This document shows, in pieces, positions 24,059 through 32,462 of a stretch of DNA of 64,000 nt. Position 1 is the first letter of the stretch. Every line of letters begins with the position of its first letter. The translations under genes and the position numbers were made by a program. Origin of the DNA: JANNMJ01 sp031397815 (GTDB taxonomy: Bacteria; Bacteroidota; Bacteroidia; Cytophagales; Hymenobacteraceae). The stretch covers positions 1 to 64,000 of the forward strand of contig JANNMJ010000168.1 in assembly GCA_031397815.1 (NCBI GenBank), written 5' to 3'. Under the pieces are notes generated by a model. It worked only from the letters and a program-made list of their open reading frames with translations. It had not been told where the DNA came from and searched no databases.

Positions 24059-24090
24059 CCAAATCGTTAAGATGTTGCCAAATTGTTAAG
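24059..24090. repeat. Direct repeat upstream of the TonB-dependent receptor
   Basis: CCAAATCGTTAAG (24059-24071) and CCAAATTGTTAAG (24078-24090), 19 bases apart start to start, about 85 bases upstream of the receptor ATG. The position fits a regulator site or a promoter part; nothing more can be said. Confidence 0.5.
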
Positions 24091-24144
24091 TTGATGGGCT
24101 TTAGGTGGGGTGGTTTTGTGAGAATGGCAAGAAGTAGGAGCGTG

Positions 24145-24227
24145 TGCCCGGGGTAGCCGTCGCTGCGCGCCGCCTAGCCCGGGGTTGATTTCGCAGAAAT
24201 CTACCCCGGGCTAGGCGCGGGGCTATA
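24145..24227. repeat. Palindromic repeat R5
   Basis: Contains GCCCGGGGTAG, CCTAGCCCGGGG, a small hairpin GATTTCGCAGAAATC, then CTACCCCGGGCTAGG and CGCGGGGCTATA. The two halves are inverted copies around 24195. It lies between the receptor and NlpC/P60 genes, which are both on the minus strand. Confidence 0.8.
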
Positions 24228-24251
24228 CGGCCCTCTCCCCAATAAAAAAAC

Positions 24252-25112
24252 CTACTCCGGCTTCAACACCTGCTCCAGAATCGCCCCGCCGACACTCGCG
24301 GGCGTCGGAATCTGGACGGGCAGCGTGATGGGCGGCACCACGGGCGCGGGCGTAACGGGCGCCACCAACGGAGTCGCCAACGTGCCGCGTGAGACGAGGC
24401 GCGGCCGAATGGCCTTCACGTAGGCGCGCTGCCAGTACGCCACTTTCAGGTTGTCTTCCTTCACGCCCAGTGACGACGACGCGTGAATGAACAGTACATC
24501 GGCAAGCGCGGGGTTCGGCGATTCCGTCACCATCCCGACGTGCGAGATGCGCCGGGAGCCGCCGCCGTCGGTGGCGAAGAAGAGGAGGTCGCCGGGACGG
24601 ATATCGCGCTGCACGAGGTCGGTGCCGAACGTGCTTTGCTCGCCGGAGGTGCGCGGGATTTCTAGGCCGACTTGCTGAAACGTGGTGCTCAGGAGGCCCG
24701 AGCAATCCATCCCCATTCGGGTGGTGCCGCCGGAGCGGTAAGGCGTGCCCGTGTACGTGCGGGCCGTGCGGATGAGGTCTTTGGCGGCTTGCGTGGCATC
24801 GCCGGCGTACACGCTTGGTGCGCCGTTGCGGGTTTTGCCGGGGCGCCCGCCGTTGCGCTTGGCGGTGGCTTTGGCGCGAGCGATGCGGGCTTTGGTCACG
24901 CCCTTGGCGATGCGCCGCTCCTCGCGTTTTTTCTGCGCAATCTCACGGGCGGAATAATACTTTCCGTCCGACCATTGGTTGAGCTTGTGCGCGCAGCCGC
25001 TCAGCAGCACCGACGCGCCGAAGAGCACCCAAACGACCAGCCGAGCGGCCGCCGAGCGCCGAGGGGCCCCCGCAAAGGCCCGCCGTACTTTTGCCGAAGT
25101 GGAATGCACCAT
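24252..25112 (-). CDS. NlpC/P60 family lipoprotein (cell-wall peptidase)
   Basis: 286 residues from the ATG at 25112. The lipoprotein signal is VVWVLFGASVLLSGC with Cys40. A Lys/Arg-rich linker follows (about 45-95), then an NlpC/P60 domain with catalytic Cys137 (MGMDCSGLL), His191 (ISHVGMV) and the RPGDLLFF motif. These enzymes cleave the gamma-D-Glu to diaminopimelate bond in peptidoglycan stems. The tail is Pro/Val-rich. It is divergent from the GlcD-like gene with a 50-base gap. Confidence 0.9.
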   Translation of the reverse strand: MVHSTSAKVRRAFAGAPRRSAAARLVVWVLFGASVLLSGCAHKLNQWSDGKYYSAREIAQKKREERRIAKGVTKARIARAKATAKRNGGRPGKTRNGAPSVYAGDATQAAKDLIRTARTYTGTPYRSGGTTRMGMDCSGLLSTTFQQVGLEIPRTSGEQSTFGTDLVQRDIRPGDLLFFATDGGGSRRISHVGMVTESPNPALADVLFIHASSSLGVKEDNLKVAYWQRAYVKAIRPRLVSRGTLATPLVAPVTPAPVVPPITLPVQIPTPASVGGAILEQVLKPE

Positions 25113-25162
25113 CGTGTAAGCCAAGGGTTTTGTTTCCGAAGATACGCTATTTCGAACCGCCT

Positions 25163-26602
25163 GTGAGCCTTCTTAATGCCCCTGCCGTTGCCCCAGTAAC
25201 CCTTTCGGCCGACGTTTTGGCGCGTCTGGCCGCCATCGTCGGGCCGGAACACCTGCTGATTTCCGACGATTCAGGCGCCGACAACACCGCGTACGAAGAC
25301 TACGGCCGCGACCATACCGAGGACTTTCTCTTCGTGCCCGCCGCCGTCGTGCGGCCCGGCACGCCGGAGGAAGTCGCCGCCATCCTGCGCCTCTGCCACG
25401 ACGAGCGCCTCCCCGTCACGCCGCGCGGCGCGGGCACCGGCCTGAGCGGCGGCGCCCTGCCGCAGCACCGCGGGTTGGTGCTCAGCACGGAACGGTTCAA
25501 CCGCATCCTCCACATCGACGAGCAAAACCTGCAAGCCACCGTCGAGCCGGGCGTCATCAATCAGGCGTTTCAGGAGGCCGTGAAGGCCGTGGGGCTGTTT
25601 TATCCGCCCGACCCGGCTTCCAAAGGCTCGTGCTTTCTCGGCGGAAACCTGAGCCAGAGCAGCGGCGGTCCGAAGGCCGTGAAATACGGCACCACCCGCG
25701 ATTACGTGCTGAACATTCAGGCCGTGCTCGTGACGGGTGAAATCATCTGGACCGGCGCCAACACCCTCAAAAACGCCACCGGCTACAACCTCACGCAGCT
25801 CCTGATTGGGTCGGAGGGCACGTTGGCGGTCATCACCAAAATCGTCTTCCGCTTACTGCCGCACCCCACCCACGACCTCACGCTCCTCGTCCCGTTCCGC
25901 TCCGCCGAAGATGCGTGTGCCGCCGTGCCGCGCTTGTTTATGGCCGGCATCACGCCCTCCGGGCTGGAGTTTATGGAGCGCAACGCCATCGAGTGGAGCG
26001 CCCGCTACCTCAACCTGCCGCTCACGGTACCGGCGGATATCGTCGCGCACCTGCTCATCGAGCTCGACGGCAACGACCCCGACCAGCTCCAGCGCGACGC
26101 CGAGCGCGTGTACGAGGTAGTGAGTCAATTTGACACCGGCGAGATCGAGATTGCCGACACCGCCGGGGAGAAAGACCGCCTCTGGCGCATCCGCCGCAAC
26201 GTCGGGAATGCCGTCCGCTACCACTCCGTGTATAAGGAAGAAGACACCGTGGTGCCGCGCGCCGCCCTGCCGCAATTGCTGCGCGGAGTGAAGGAAATCG
26301 GCGCCCGCTACGGTTTTCAAAGCGTCTGCTACGGCCACGCCGGCGACGGCAACCTCCACATCAACATCATCCGCGGCGAGCTACCCGATGATTTCTGGCG
26401 CGAAGGCATCCGCCAACCCATCGCCGAGATTTTCGAGCTGTGCGTCGCCCTCGGCGGCACCATCAGCGGCGAGCACGGCATCGGGCTGGTGCAGCGCCCG
26501 TACATCGGCATCGCCATCCCCGAAAAATCCCTCGACCTGATGCGCGGCATCAAAGCCGTCTTCGACCCGCACGGCGTGCTCAATCCGGGGAAGATTTTTT
26601 AG
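25163..26602 (+). CDS. FAD-linked oxidase, glycolate/lactate oxidase subunit GlcD-like
   Basis: 479 residues with a GTG start at 25163 (read MSLLNAPAVAPVTLSADVLA). A longer frame from 25091 would overlap the divergent NlpC/P60 start and is less likely. The FAD-binding domain shows VVRPGTPEEVAAILRLC, PRGAGTGLSGGALPQ and GGNLSQSSGGPKAVKYGTT. The FAD-oxidase C domain shows YGHAGDGNLHINII and TISGEHGIGLVQ. The family oxidises 2-hydroxy acids such as glycolate or D-lactate. The partner subunits GlcE and GlcF are not adjacent, so the enzyme may act alone, as D-lactate dehydrogenases do. Confidence 0.9.
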   Translation: MSLLNAPAVAPVTLSADVLARLAAIVGPEHLLISDDSGADNTAYEDYGRDHTEDFLFVPAAVVRPGTPEEVAAILRLCHDERLPVTPRGAGTGLSGGALPQHRGLVLSTERFNRILHIDEQNLQATVEPGVINQAFQEAVKAVGLFYPPDPASKGSCFLGGNLSQSSGGPKAVKYGTTRDYVLNIQAVLVTGEIIWTGANTLKNATGYNLTQLLIGSEGTLAVITKIVFRLLPHPTHDLTLLVPFRSAEDACAAVPRLFMAGITPSGLEFMERNAIEWSARYLNLPLTVPADIVAHLLIELDGNDPDQLQRDAERVYEVVSQFDTGEIEIADTAGEKDRLWRIRRNVGNAVRYHSVYKEEDTVVPRAALPQLLRGVKEIGARYGFQSVCYGHAGDGNLHINIIRGELPDDFWREGIRQPIAEIFELCVALGGTISGEHGIGLVQRPYIGIAIPEKSLDLMRGIKAVFDPHGVLNPGKIF

Positions 26603-26630
26603 GGAGAGACCCGACTTTCAATCCGAACTG

Positions 26631-26657
26631 GTAGGGGCGGGCCTTGCGCCCGCCCGC
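26631..26657. repeat. Palindromic repeat R3 (copy 4)
   Basis: GTAGGGGCGGGCCTTGCGCC followed by CGCCCGC, 28 bases after the GlcD-like stop and just before the end of the convergent lipoprotein gene. Confidence 0.78.
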
Positions 26658-26682
26658 GCTGCCCAACTGGCTGCTGCCTTCG

Positions 26683-27531
26683 TTACAACCGGCTGAAAAG
26701 CTGGGGGCGGTAAATGACGCCGAGCGTCAGGATTGACATGTTGTTAGAGTAGAGCAGCGTGGGGTGCCAGTCCTTTTTTTGAGCGTACAGAGCTGCACTC
26801 CACATCATCTCAACGGCGCCTTGCCAAGCTCCGCGCCCTAATCGGGCCGACCAACCGGTTTCAAAGTACCACGCGGCGTCGCTGATGGGGATGGATTCGG
26901 TTCTCCAAGATATTCCGTCCCGCGAGCGGTCTTCGGTGATATCGTCGAAATCAACGCGGGTGACCCGACCAAAAGCGCAGGTCGTGGTCCAATCATTTGG
27001 CTTCCACGCAATGTGCCCTTGCACATAGCTGCGCTGATAGCGCACCCGCTTGCGCTGATAGTCGGCTATCTGCCCGCCGTAAATACTGATGACGGAGCTG
27101 TAATTTTCGAGAGTGCCTTCATCAAAGCGCCCACGGCCCATCCCGATAGTCCCGGCTACGTATCCCCGGTTTTGCGTCCCGAAGGGCCGGTAATAGCCCA
27201 GTCCGATATCAGCTTGACGCTCGCGATAATAATTGGGCACATTTGCCTTGAGAGGTCCGATGAAATTTCCGCCTGCGGCAACCACTCCAAACAGGTGGTT
27301 AACCGGCGAAAAAGCCACGTAGCCTTCAGTGGCCGGTACCCACGGGCCTGATTTCGGCTTCATCGTGGCGGTACTAACCGACATCAGCGGCGCGACCGCC
27401 ACCTTCACCTCTAGCTGTCCGGCGGTCAATACCGGTGTGGGCACTGCGTGCGGGATGTAAACGCCGCAGCCGGGCAGCGCCAATAAGCCCGCCCCAAGGC
27501 ACAGCAGTAGCGAGAAAAAGCGTGATTTCAT
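26683..27531 (-). CDS. Lipoprotein, member of a two-gene paralogous family (copy 1)
   Basis: 282 residues from the ATG at 27531. The lipoprotein signal MKSRFFSLLLCLGAGLLALP ends at the Cys of GCGVYIPHAVPTPVL. It shares CGVY-PH--PTP-L--G--E, GYVAFSPVNHLFG, the RERQADIGLGYY segment and a C-terminal LGVIYRP with the protein at 29087-29944. The alternating pattern in the second half suggests a small beta-barrel. No named domain was recognised. The pair brackets a Crp/Fnr gene and a DUF4260 gene. Confidence 0.75.
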   Translation of the reverse strand: MKSRFFSLLLCLGAGLLALPGCGVYIPHAVPTPVLTAGQLEVKVAVAPLMSVSTATMKPKSGPWVPATEGYVAFSPVNHLFGVVAAGGNFIGPLKANVPNYYRERQADIGLGYYRPFGTQNRGYVAGTIGMGRGRFDEGTLENYSSVISIYGGQIADYQRKRVRYQRSYVQGHIAWKPNDWTTTCAFGRVTRVDFDDITEDRSRDGISWRTESIPISDAAWYFETGWSARLGRGAWQGAVEMMWSAALYAQKKDWHPTLLYSNNMSILTLGVIYRPQLFSRL

Positions 27532-27665
27532 TTTGACGAAGAAGAAAAGGGAGAAGCCAGATTGCGCGGTGGCTAATTTAAGCGAAGCAGACCGCACGGT
27601 TCCAGCGGCTCCTTATTTCAGTAATAATTTAGGGAGATAATCGGCGCTGCCGGTTCTTTGCCCCT

Positions 27666-28265
27666 ATGCACCGCCTCCGCGCTTGGTTCGAGAAATTCGC
27701 CCCGCTGCCTGATGCCGCTTGGGCGGCTTTAGTCCCTCACATCCGCACGGGCAAGCTGGCGCGGCAGGAAGCCTTCGTGCAGCCGGGCACGAGCACAGCT
27801 CAGTTGGAAATCGGGTTTCTGCTGAGCGGCGCGTGTCGGCAGTTTTACCTGCTGCCCGACGGCACCGAGCGCACCACGTACTTCTATTTCACCCACGACG
27901 CCCTCGCCGATTACCGCGCCTGCATCCTCGGTCAGCCCGCCGCCCTCACCATCGAGGCGCTGACGCCGTGTGAGCTGCTCGCCTTCCCTTATACCGTCCT
28001 GCTGCGGCTTTATGACGAGTTTCCCGCGTGGGAGCGCGTCGGGCGGCGCATCGGCGAGTACACTCTCGCGGGGCTGGAAGCGCGGTTGGTCGAGACGCTC
28101 ACGCTGTCGCCGGAAGCGCGGTACCGGCTGCTAGTGGCCACCCCCGCGAAACACAAGCTGCTCGAACAGGTGCCACAGCACTTGCTGGCGGCGTATCTGG
28201 GAATCACGCCGGTGTCGTTGAGCCGGATTCGGGCGCGGGTCGCTGGGGTGGGGAGTACACAATAG
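27666..28265 (+). CDS. Crp/Fnr family transcriptional regulator
   Basis: A 199-residue protein: N-terminal cyclic-nucleotide-binding-like beta-barrel (FVQPGTSTAQLEIGFLLSGACRQFYLLPDGTERTTYFYF), connecting helix, and C-terminal winged helix (VPQHLLAAYLGITPVSLSRIRARV). It has no Cys cluster of the Fnr type and lacks the RxS phosphate-binding motif of true cAMP receptors, so its ligand is unknown. It is divergent from lipoprotein copy 1 with a 134-base gap that could hold shared control sites. Confidence 0.88.
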   Translation: MHRLRAWFEKFAPLPDAAWAALVPHIRTGKLARQEAFVQPGTSTAQLEIGFLLSGACRQFYLLPDGTERTTYFYFTHDALADYRACILGQPAALTIEALTPCELLAFPYTVLLRLYDEFPAWERVGRRIGEYTLAGLEARLVETLTLSPEARYRLLVATPAKHKLLEQVPQHLLAAYLGITPVSLSRIRARVAGVGSTQ

Positions 28266-28275
28266 GCAGTACCTG

Positions 28276-28611
28276 CACACATTTTTCGGGTCGACCAAAT
28301 CACTTTTCAACCCGTCGCAATCACTTTTCAACCTACCGCAATCACTTTTCAACCTACCGCAGTCACTTTTCAACCTGCCGCAATCACTTTTCAGGTCGAC
28401 TCAATCACTTTTCAACCTCCCGCAGTCACTTTTCAACCCGTCGCAATCACTTTTCAGGTCGACTCAATCACTTTTCAACCTCGCTCAATCACTTTTCAGG
28501 TCGACTCTATCACTTTTCAACCTCCCTCAATCGCTTTTCAGGTCGACTCAATCACTTTTCAACCTCCCTCAGTCACTTTTTAGGTCGACTCAATCACTTT
28601 TCAGCCGCTCC
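28276..28611. repeat. 21-bp tandem array B (16 units)
   Basis: Sixteen contiguous 21-base units with the core CAATCACTTTTCA followed by one of two tails, ACCTNCCG or GGTCGACT. From unit 8 to unit 14 the two tails alternate strictly, making a 42-base higher-order repeat. It starts 10 bases after the Crp/Fnr stop and fills most of the 471-base gap before the DUF4260 gene. The plus frame reads heptads such as NHFSTSLNHFSGRL, but it is a read-on of the wrong frame of the Crp gene and has no independent start. Confidence 0.93.
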
Positions 28612-28736
28612 TCATCTACTCACTGTTTTGACGGCTTTCTATTTCTTAACGATTGTTAACGAAAGCCGCTAGGGCCGGGGCGGAGCTTTGTATCGTCGGT
28701 TCAGGGTCTGATTTTCCTCTGAATCTGACGTTTCCG

Positions 28737-29168
28737 ATGAAAGAGACGCTCCGTTTGGAAGAAGCCGCTGAGGCGGCCTTTGCCCTGCTCGTATTCGCGC
28801 AGCTACCCTACGCGTGGTGGTGGCTGCCCGCCCTGTTCCTCCTCCCCGACCTGAGTATGCTCGGCTATCTGGCGGGGCCGCGCGTGGGGGCTTTCTGCTA
28901 CAACGTGGCGCACCACAAAGCCGTGGCGCTGGCCGTATTGGCGACGGGTTGGTGGCTCGGCTCGAACCCGTGGCAGCTAGCCGGCGCGCTGCTCCTCTTC
29001 CACAGCGCCTTCGACCGTGTAATGGGCTATGGCCTGAAATACGCCACCGGTTTCCACGATACGCACCTCGGGACGCTCCCGGCGCATCAGCGCGCTACCC
29101 GGCCGGGGCGCCACACGACGCCCACCGCCACTAGCGAGGTGTTGTACGGCAGCTCGGCCTTATCGTAA
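28737..29168 (+). CDS. DUF4260-type small membrane protein
   Basis: 143 residues from the ATG at 28737 (MKETLRLEEAAEAAFALL). Three or four hydrophobic helices. The DUF4260 signature is clear: YAWWWLPALFLLPDLSMLGYL, VGAFCYNVAHHKAVALAVL, LFHSAFDRVMGYGLKY and FHDTHLG. The function of the family is unknown. The last 27 residues overlap the end of the convergent lipoprotein gene by 82 bases, and relatives as I remember them stop near HLG, so the tail may be a recent extension. Confidence 0.85.
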   Translation: MKETLRLEEAAEAAFALLVFAQLPYAWWWLPALFLLPDLSMLGYLAGPRVGAFCYNVAHHKAVALAVLATGWWLGSNPWQLAGALLLFHSAFDRVMGYGLKYATGFHDTHLGTLPAHQRATRPGRHTTPTATSEVLYGSSALS

Positions 29169-29944
29169 AAATCTTGATGGCGCGTGAGCGGGCCGCTGAA
29201 GGTGCCTTCCAGCGTCCAGGACCAAGCGCCTTGGCCGAGCCGGATGGCATAGCCCATCTCCATATACAGCGTGGTGGGCGGGAGCGACTGACCGTAATAG
29301 CTTCCAATGGTGTAGGCATAGCCGTTTCCGCCGAAAATAAATTCGTCTAGTATGTCGTAACGAACCTTCGCGACGCGCAGAAAGCCGGTGTATGAAATGG
29401 CGCCCTCCAGCAGCGAAAGCTGCCCCTGCGCGAACTGCCGGTTGAATTTCGCGCCGAGGTAACTCGTCCTGACGCCACCGCTTCCAGCGCTGAAAATTCC
29501 CCACTCGTTCACGCTGAAAATCCGTGAGCTTTGGCCCGAGCCAATCCCTAACATCCCCGACATATAAAGCTTGTGCGCCGCCGAGAGCCACGTATAGGCG
29601 CCCACGCCAATATCGCCCTGCCGCTCCCGGACGCCGTAGGTCTGGGTATATAAATTCCGCCCAATCGCATTGCCACCGCCAGTGGCGGTCACGAACAGGT
29701 GGTTAATCGGCGAGTAAGCCACGTAGCCCTGTACCACCGGCCGCGTCAGCCGAAAGCCTTCTGCGTCTTTACTGATTAAGAACATCGGCAGAACGGCGGC
29801 TTGCATCTCCACTTTGCCGGGGGCTAAAATTGGGGTGGGCGGCACGTGCGGCACATAAACCCCGCAGCTCGTCGCGACGCTCAGCGCGAGGATGTACCCT
29901 AAACGGCGTAAGTTCTTTGGAAAATAGAAGAAGGACGCGTTCAT
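29087..29944 (-). CDS. Lipoprotein, member of a two-gene paralogous family (copy 2)
   Basis: 285 residues from the ATG at 29944. The lipoprotein signal ends LGYILALSVATSC, followed by GVYVPHVPPTPIL. It aligns along its length with copy 1 (GYVAYSPINHLFV, RERQGDIGVGAYTW, YMEMGYAIRLGQGAW, VGVVWRPGR). Predicted strands suggest an outer-membrane-associated barrel or sandwich. The 3' end overlaps the convergent DUF4260 gene. The function is unknown. Confidence 0.75.
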   Translation of the reverse strand: MNASFFYFPKNLRRLGYILALSVATSCGVYVPHVPPTPILAPGKVEMQAAVLPMFLISKDAEGFRLTRPVVQGYVAYSPINHLFVTATGGGNAIGRNLYTQTYGVRERQGDIGVGAYTWLSAAHKLYMSGMLGIGSGQSSRIFSVNEWGIFSAGSGGVRTSYLGAKFNRQFAQGQLSLLEGAISYTGFLRVAKVRYDILDEFIFGGNGYAYTIGSYYGQSLPPTTLYMEMGYAIRLGQGAWSWTLEGTFSGPLTRHQDFYDKAELPYNTSLVAVGVVWRPGRVAR

Positions 29945-30028
29945 TTCAGTAGTGAAAGGGTCAGAAAAAGAAGAAAGAATTGAACAGCCGTTGATTCCTG
30001 CACGGCATTTTGAGCCATCATAGATACG

Positions 30029-30078
30029 CAAAAAAACCGGCGCCTCCCGCTCCGCGAACGGAACCGAAGGCGCCGGTT
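30029..30078 (-). terminator. Terminator of rny
   Basis: AACCGGCGCCT pairs with AGGCGCCGGTT around an inner loop; on the minus strand it is followed by TTTTTTTGCG. Confidence 0.9.
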
Positions 30079-30102
30079 AAGCGCGCTTTGCAGGAAGAGA
30101 AA

Positions 30103-31815
30103 TTACTTCGCGAACGCCACCGCCCGCGTTTCGCGGATGACGGTGATTTTAATCTGCCCCGGATACTGCATCTCCTTTTCAATCTTCTGCGAGATGTCGA
30201 ACGAAAGCTGCTGCGCGCGGTCGTCGGTCACGTTCTCGGCATCGACGAGGATGCGTAGCTCGCGGCCCGCCTGAATGGCGTAGCACTGCTGCACGCCCTT
30301 GAAACCGGCGCCCAGTTGCTCCAGCTCGCGCAGGCGCTTGATGTAGCTCTCGGCCATTTCGCGCCGCGCACCGGGGCGCGAGCCGCTGATGGCGTCGCAC
30401 GCCTGAATGATCGGCGAGATGAGGGCGGTCATCTCGATTTCATCGTGGTGGGCGCCGATGGCGTTGATGACGTCCGGGTGCTCTTTGTACTTCTTCGCCA
30501 GCTCCATGCCGATGATGGCGTGGGGCAGCTCCGGCTCCTCGGTGGTCACTTTGCCGATGTCGTGCAGCAGCCCGGCGCGCTTCGCGAGCTTCACGTTGAG
30601 GCCCAGCTCAGCGGCCATCGTGGCGCAAAGGTTTGCCACTTCGCGGCTGTGTTGCAGCAAGTTCTGGCCGTAAGACGACCGGAACCGCATCCGCCCGACC
30701 ATCCGAATCAGCTCCGGATGCAGGCCTCCGATGTTGAGGTCGATGCACGTGCGCTCCCCAATCTCGGTGATTTCTTCGTCGATATTCTTCCGCGTTTTCG
30801 CCACAATCTCCTCGATGCGGGCCGGGTGAATCCGGCCGTCCTGCACGAGGCGATGGAGCGAAAGGCGCGCTATCTCGCGCCGGACAGGGTCGAAACCGGA
30901 GATGATGATGGCTTCCGGCGTATCGTCGACGATGAACTCAACGCCCGTCGCCGCTTCCAGCGCCCGGATGTTGCGGCCTTCGCGCCCGATGATTTTCCCC
31001 TTTACGTCATCCGACTCGATGTTGAACACCGACACGCAGTTCTCGATGGCGTGCTCGGCGGCGGTCCGCTGGATGGTCTCTACCACCACTTTACGGGCGT
31101 CTTTGGTGGCCGTGAGGCGCGCTTGGGCCAGCGTATCCTTCACGTAGCTGGTGGCCTTCATCTCGGCTTCCTGCCGAATGTTCTCCACAAGCTGCTCGCG
31201 GGCTTCGTCGGCGGTCAGCCCCGCGACGGTTTCGAGCTGAGCATTGATGCTGGCGCGCTCCTCGACGGTCGCGGCGATGGCGGCGTCCAATTCCGCCTGC
31301 TGCTCGTCGAGCTTGGCGAGCTGCTTCTCGTGGCGGGCTTGAAAATCAGCTTGTTGCTTGTCGGCGCGGGCCTGAAGGGTGATTTTCAGCTCATCGAGCT
31401 CGGTCTCGCGGCGGGTAGCGGCTTCGAGCTGCCGGGTAGTCTGTTCGAGCTGCTTCGCCACGAGCTGCTCCTGCTGCCGAATCTTCTCCTCCGCCTGAAC
31501 AACCCCCGCTTTCCGGCCCTTGATGTCTTCGTCGAACTCCGCCTTCATCCGCAGGTATTTCTCCTTGCTGGCTTGCTGGCGCTCGGTAATCTGCTGGTCG
31601 GCGCGGGCGATTTTGTCCTGCGCCTGCTGTTCGGCCTGCGTGGCGGTGGTGGTGGCGCGGGTTTCGGCGTCCGCCAAAATCTGTTGCGCCCGCTGACGCG
31701 CCTGACCTTCGAGGTCGGCGACGGCGCTTTGGGCGCGGGCGCGACCGATGAAAAAGCCTGCCGCCAGCGCCACAAGCGCCACCAGCAGACTGGTAATCAG
31801 AGTTATACTGTCCAT
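30103..31815 (-). CDS. rny: Ribonuclease Y
   Basis: 570 residues. An N-terminal membrane helix (ITLITSLLVALVALAAGFFI) is followed by a coiled coil from about 28 to 250. A KH domain follows (DDVKGKIIGREGRNIRALEA near 270), then an HD domain (RAGLLHDIGK with His-Asp near 419-420, and GAHHDEIE). The C-terminus is the conserved GQIKITVIRETRAVAFAK. The enzyme is a membrane-bound endoribonuclease that starts mRNA decay. It lies downstream of zapA, a conserved order in Bacteroidota, with a 100-base gap. Confidence 0.97.
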   Translation of the reverse strand: MDSITLITSLLVALVALAAGFFIGRARAQSAVADLEGQARQRAQQILADAETRATTTATQAEQQAQDKIARADQQITERQQASKEKYLRMKAEFDEDIKGRKAGVVQAEEKIRQQEQLVAKQLEQTTRQLEAATRRETELDELKITLQARADKQQADFQARHEKQLAKLDEQQAELDAAIAATVEERASINAQLETVAGLTADEAREQLVENIRQEAEMKATSYVKDTLAQARLTATKDARKVVVETIQRTAAEHAIENCVSVFNIESDDVKGKIIGREGRNIRALEAATGVEFIVDDTPEAIIISGFDPVRREIARLSLHRLVQDGRIHPARIEEIVAKTRKNIDEEITEIGERTCIDLNIGGLHPELIRMVGRMRFRSSYGQNLLQHSREVANLCATMAAELGLNVKLAKRAGLLHDIGKVTTEEPELPHAIIGMELAKKYKEHPDVINAIGAHHDEIEMTALISPIIQACDAISGSRPGARREMAESYIKRLRELEQLGAGFKGVQQCYAIQAGRELRILVDAENVTDDRAQQLSFDISQKIEKEMQYPGQIKITVIRETRAVAFAK

Positions 31816-31915
31816 AGAGGAGCTATCTTCTGGACCGTGCCCAGTTGGCGACGGTCAGTGAACGGGTAGGAAGACAGCAGCGGGGGTCAGCCGCGCGCGG
31901 ACGGAATGACCAAAC

Positions 31916-32338
31916 TCAGGAACCGGGTAACGATAACGACGACGCTGATGCTGACGATTTTCCTCCTCCGCTACTTCCTCCTCCTACTCCTCCGCCACCT
32001 CCTCCGCCACCTCCTCCGGTGCCAAGGCCGCTACCCGACGTAGGCCCCGTAGAGGCCGTCAGGAGCAGGTCGTGCAAGTGTTCGAGGCGCTGGTGCATCC
32101 CCGAGTCGGCGGCTCCCACGCGCTCTTCCGCCAACAGGCGCTCCACGACGGATTCGAGCGCAATCATCGACAGCAGATACTGCTGGTCGGAGAGGCCGTA
32201 TTCATCGCGAAACTGTTTGATTCGCTCGTTGAGCAACCGCCCCGCCGTCCGAAACCGCGCTTCTTCCCCTGCATTCACCTGCATCGGGAAATCGCGGTCC
32301 GCGACTTTGATATTGATCTTGATGAGCGAGTCGGCCAT
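31916..32338 (-). CDS. zapA: Cell division protein ZapA with glycine-rich tail
   Basis: 140 residues from the ATG at 32338 (MADSLIKINIKVADRDFPMQV). The first 95 residues are ZapA: an N-terminal beta unit and a long helix (YGLSDQQYLLSMIALESVVERLLAEE). ZapA bundles FtsZ filaments at the Z ring. The last 40 residues are low-complexity Gly/Ser (GTGGGGGGGGGGVGGG), encoded by a run of CCTCCTCCGCCA-type triplets, and are absent from ordinary ZapA. Its upstream partner is the small coiled-coil gene. Confidence 0.92.
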   Translation of the reverse strand: MADSLIKINIKVADRDFPMQVNAGEEARFRTAGRLLNERIKQFRDEYGLSDQQYLLSMIALESVVERLLAEERVGAADSGMHQRLEHLHDLLLTASTGPTSGSGLGTGGGGGGGGGGVGGGSSGGGKSSASASSLSLPGS

Positions 32339-32462
32339 CGAGCGGTAATGAGCTGGAGTAAGCGGGCAGCCGGGCTGCGAAAATTCGGCGAATGAGGGAA
32401 GACGAGGCAAGTGGTGCATTCCGAGCCTTCCCGGGGGAAGCCGACGCACCGAGCGTTATGCG

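Noticed and set aside
28276..28611. CRISPR array
   Set aside because: Units are contiguous 21-mers with no unique spacers, and no cas genes are in the window.
28028..28672. 214-aa frame with NHFS-type heptads across array B
   Set aside because: It begins inside the Crp/Fnr gene in the wrong frame. The heptads follow automatically from a 21-base period, and the opposite strand is equally open.
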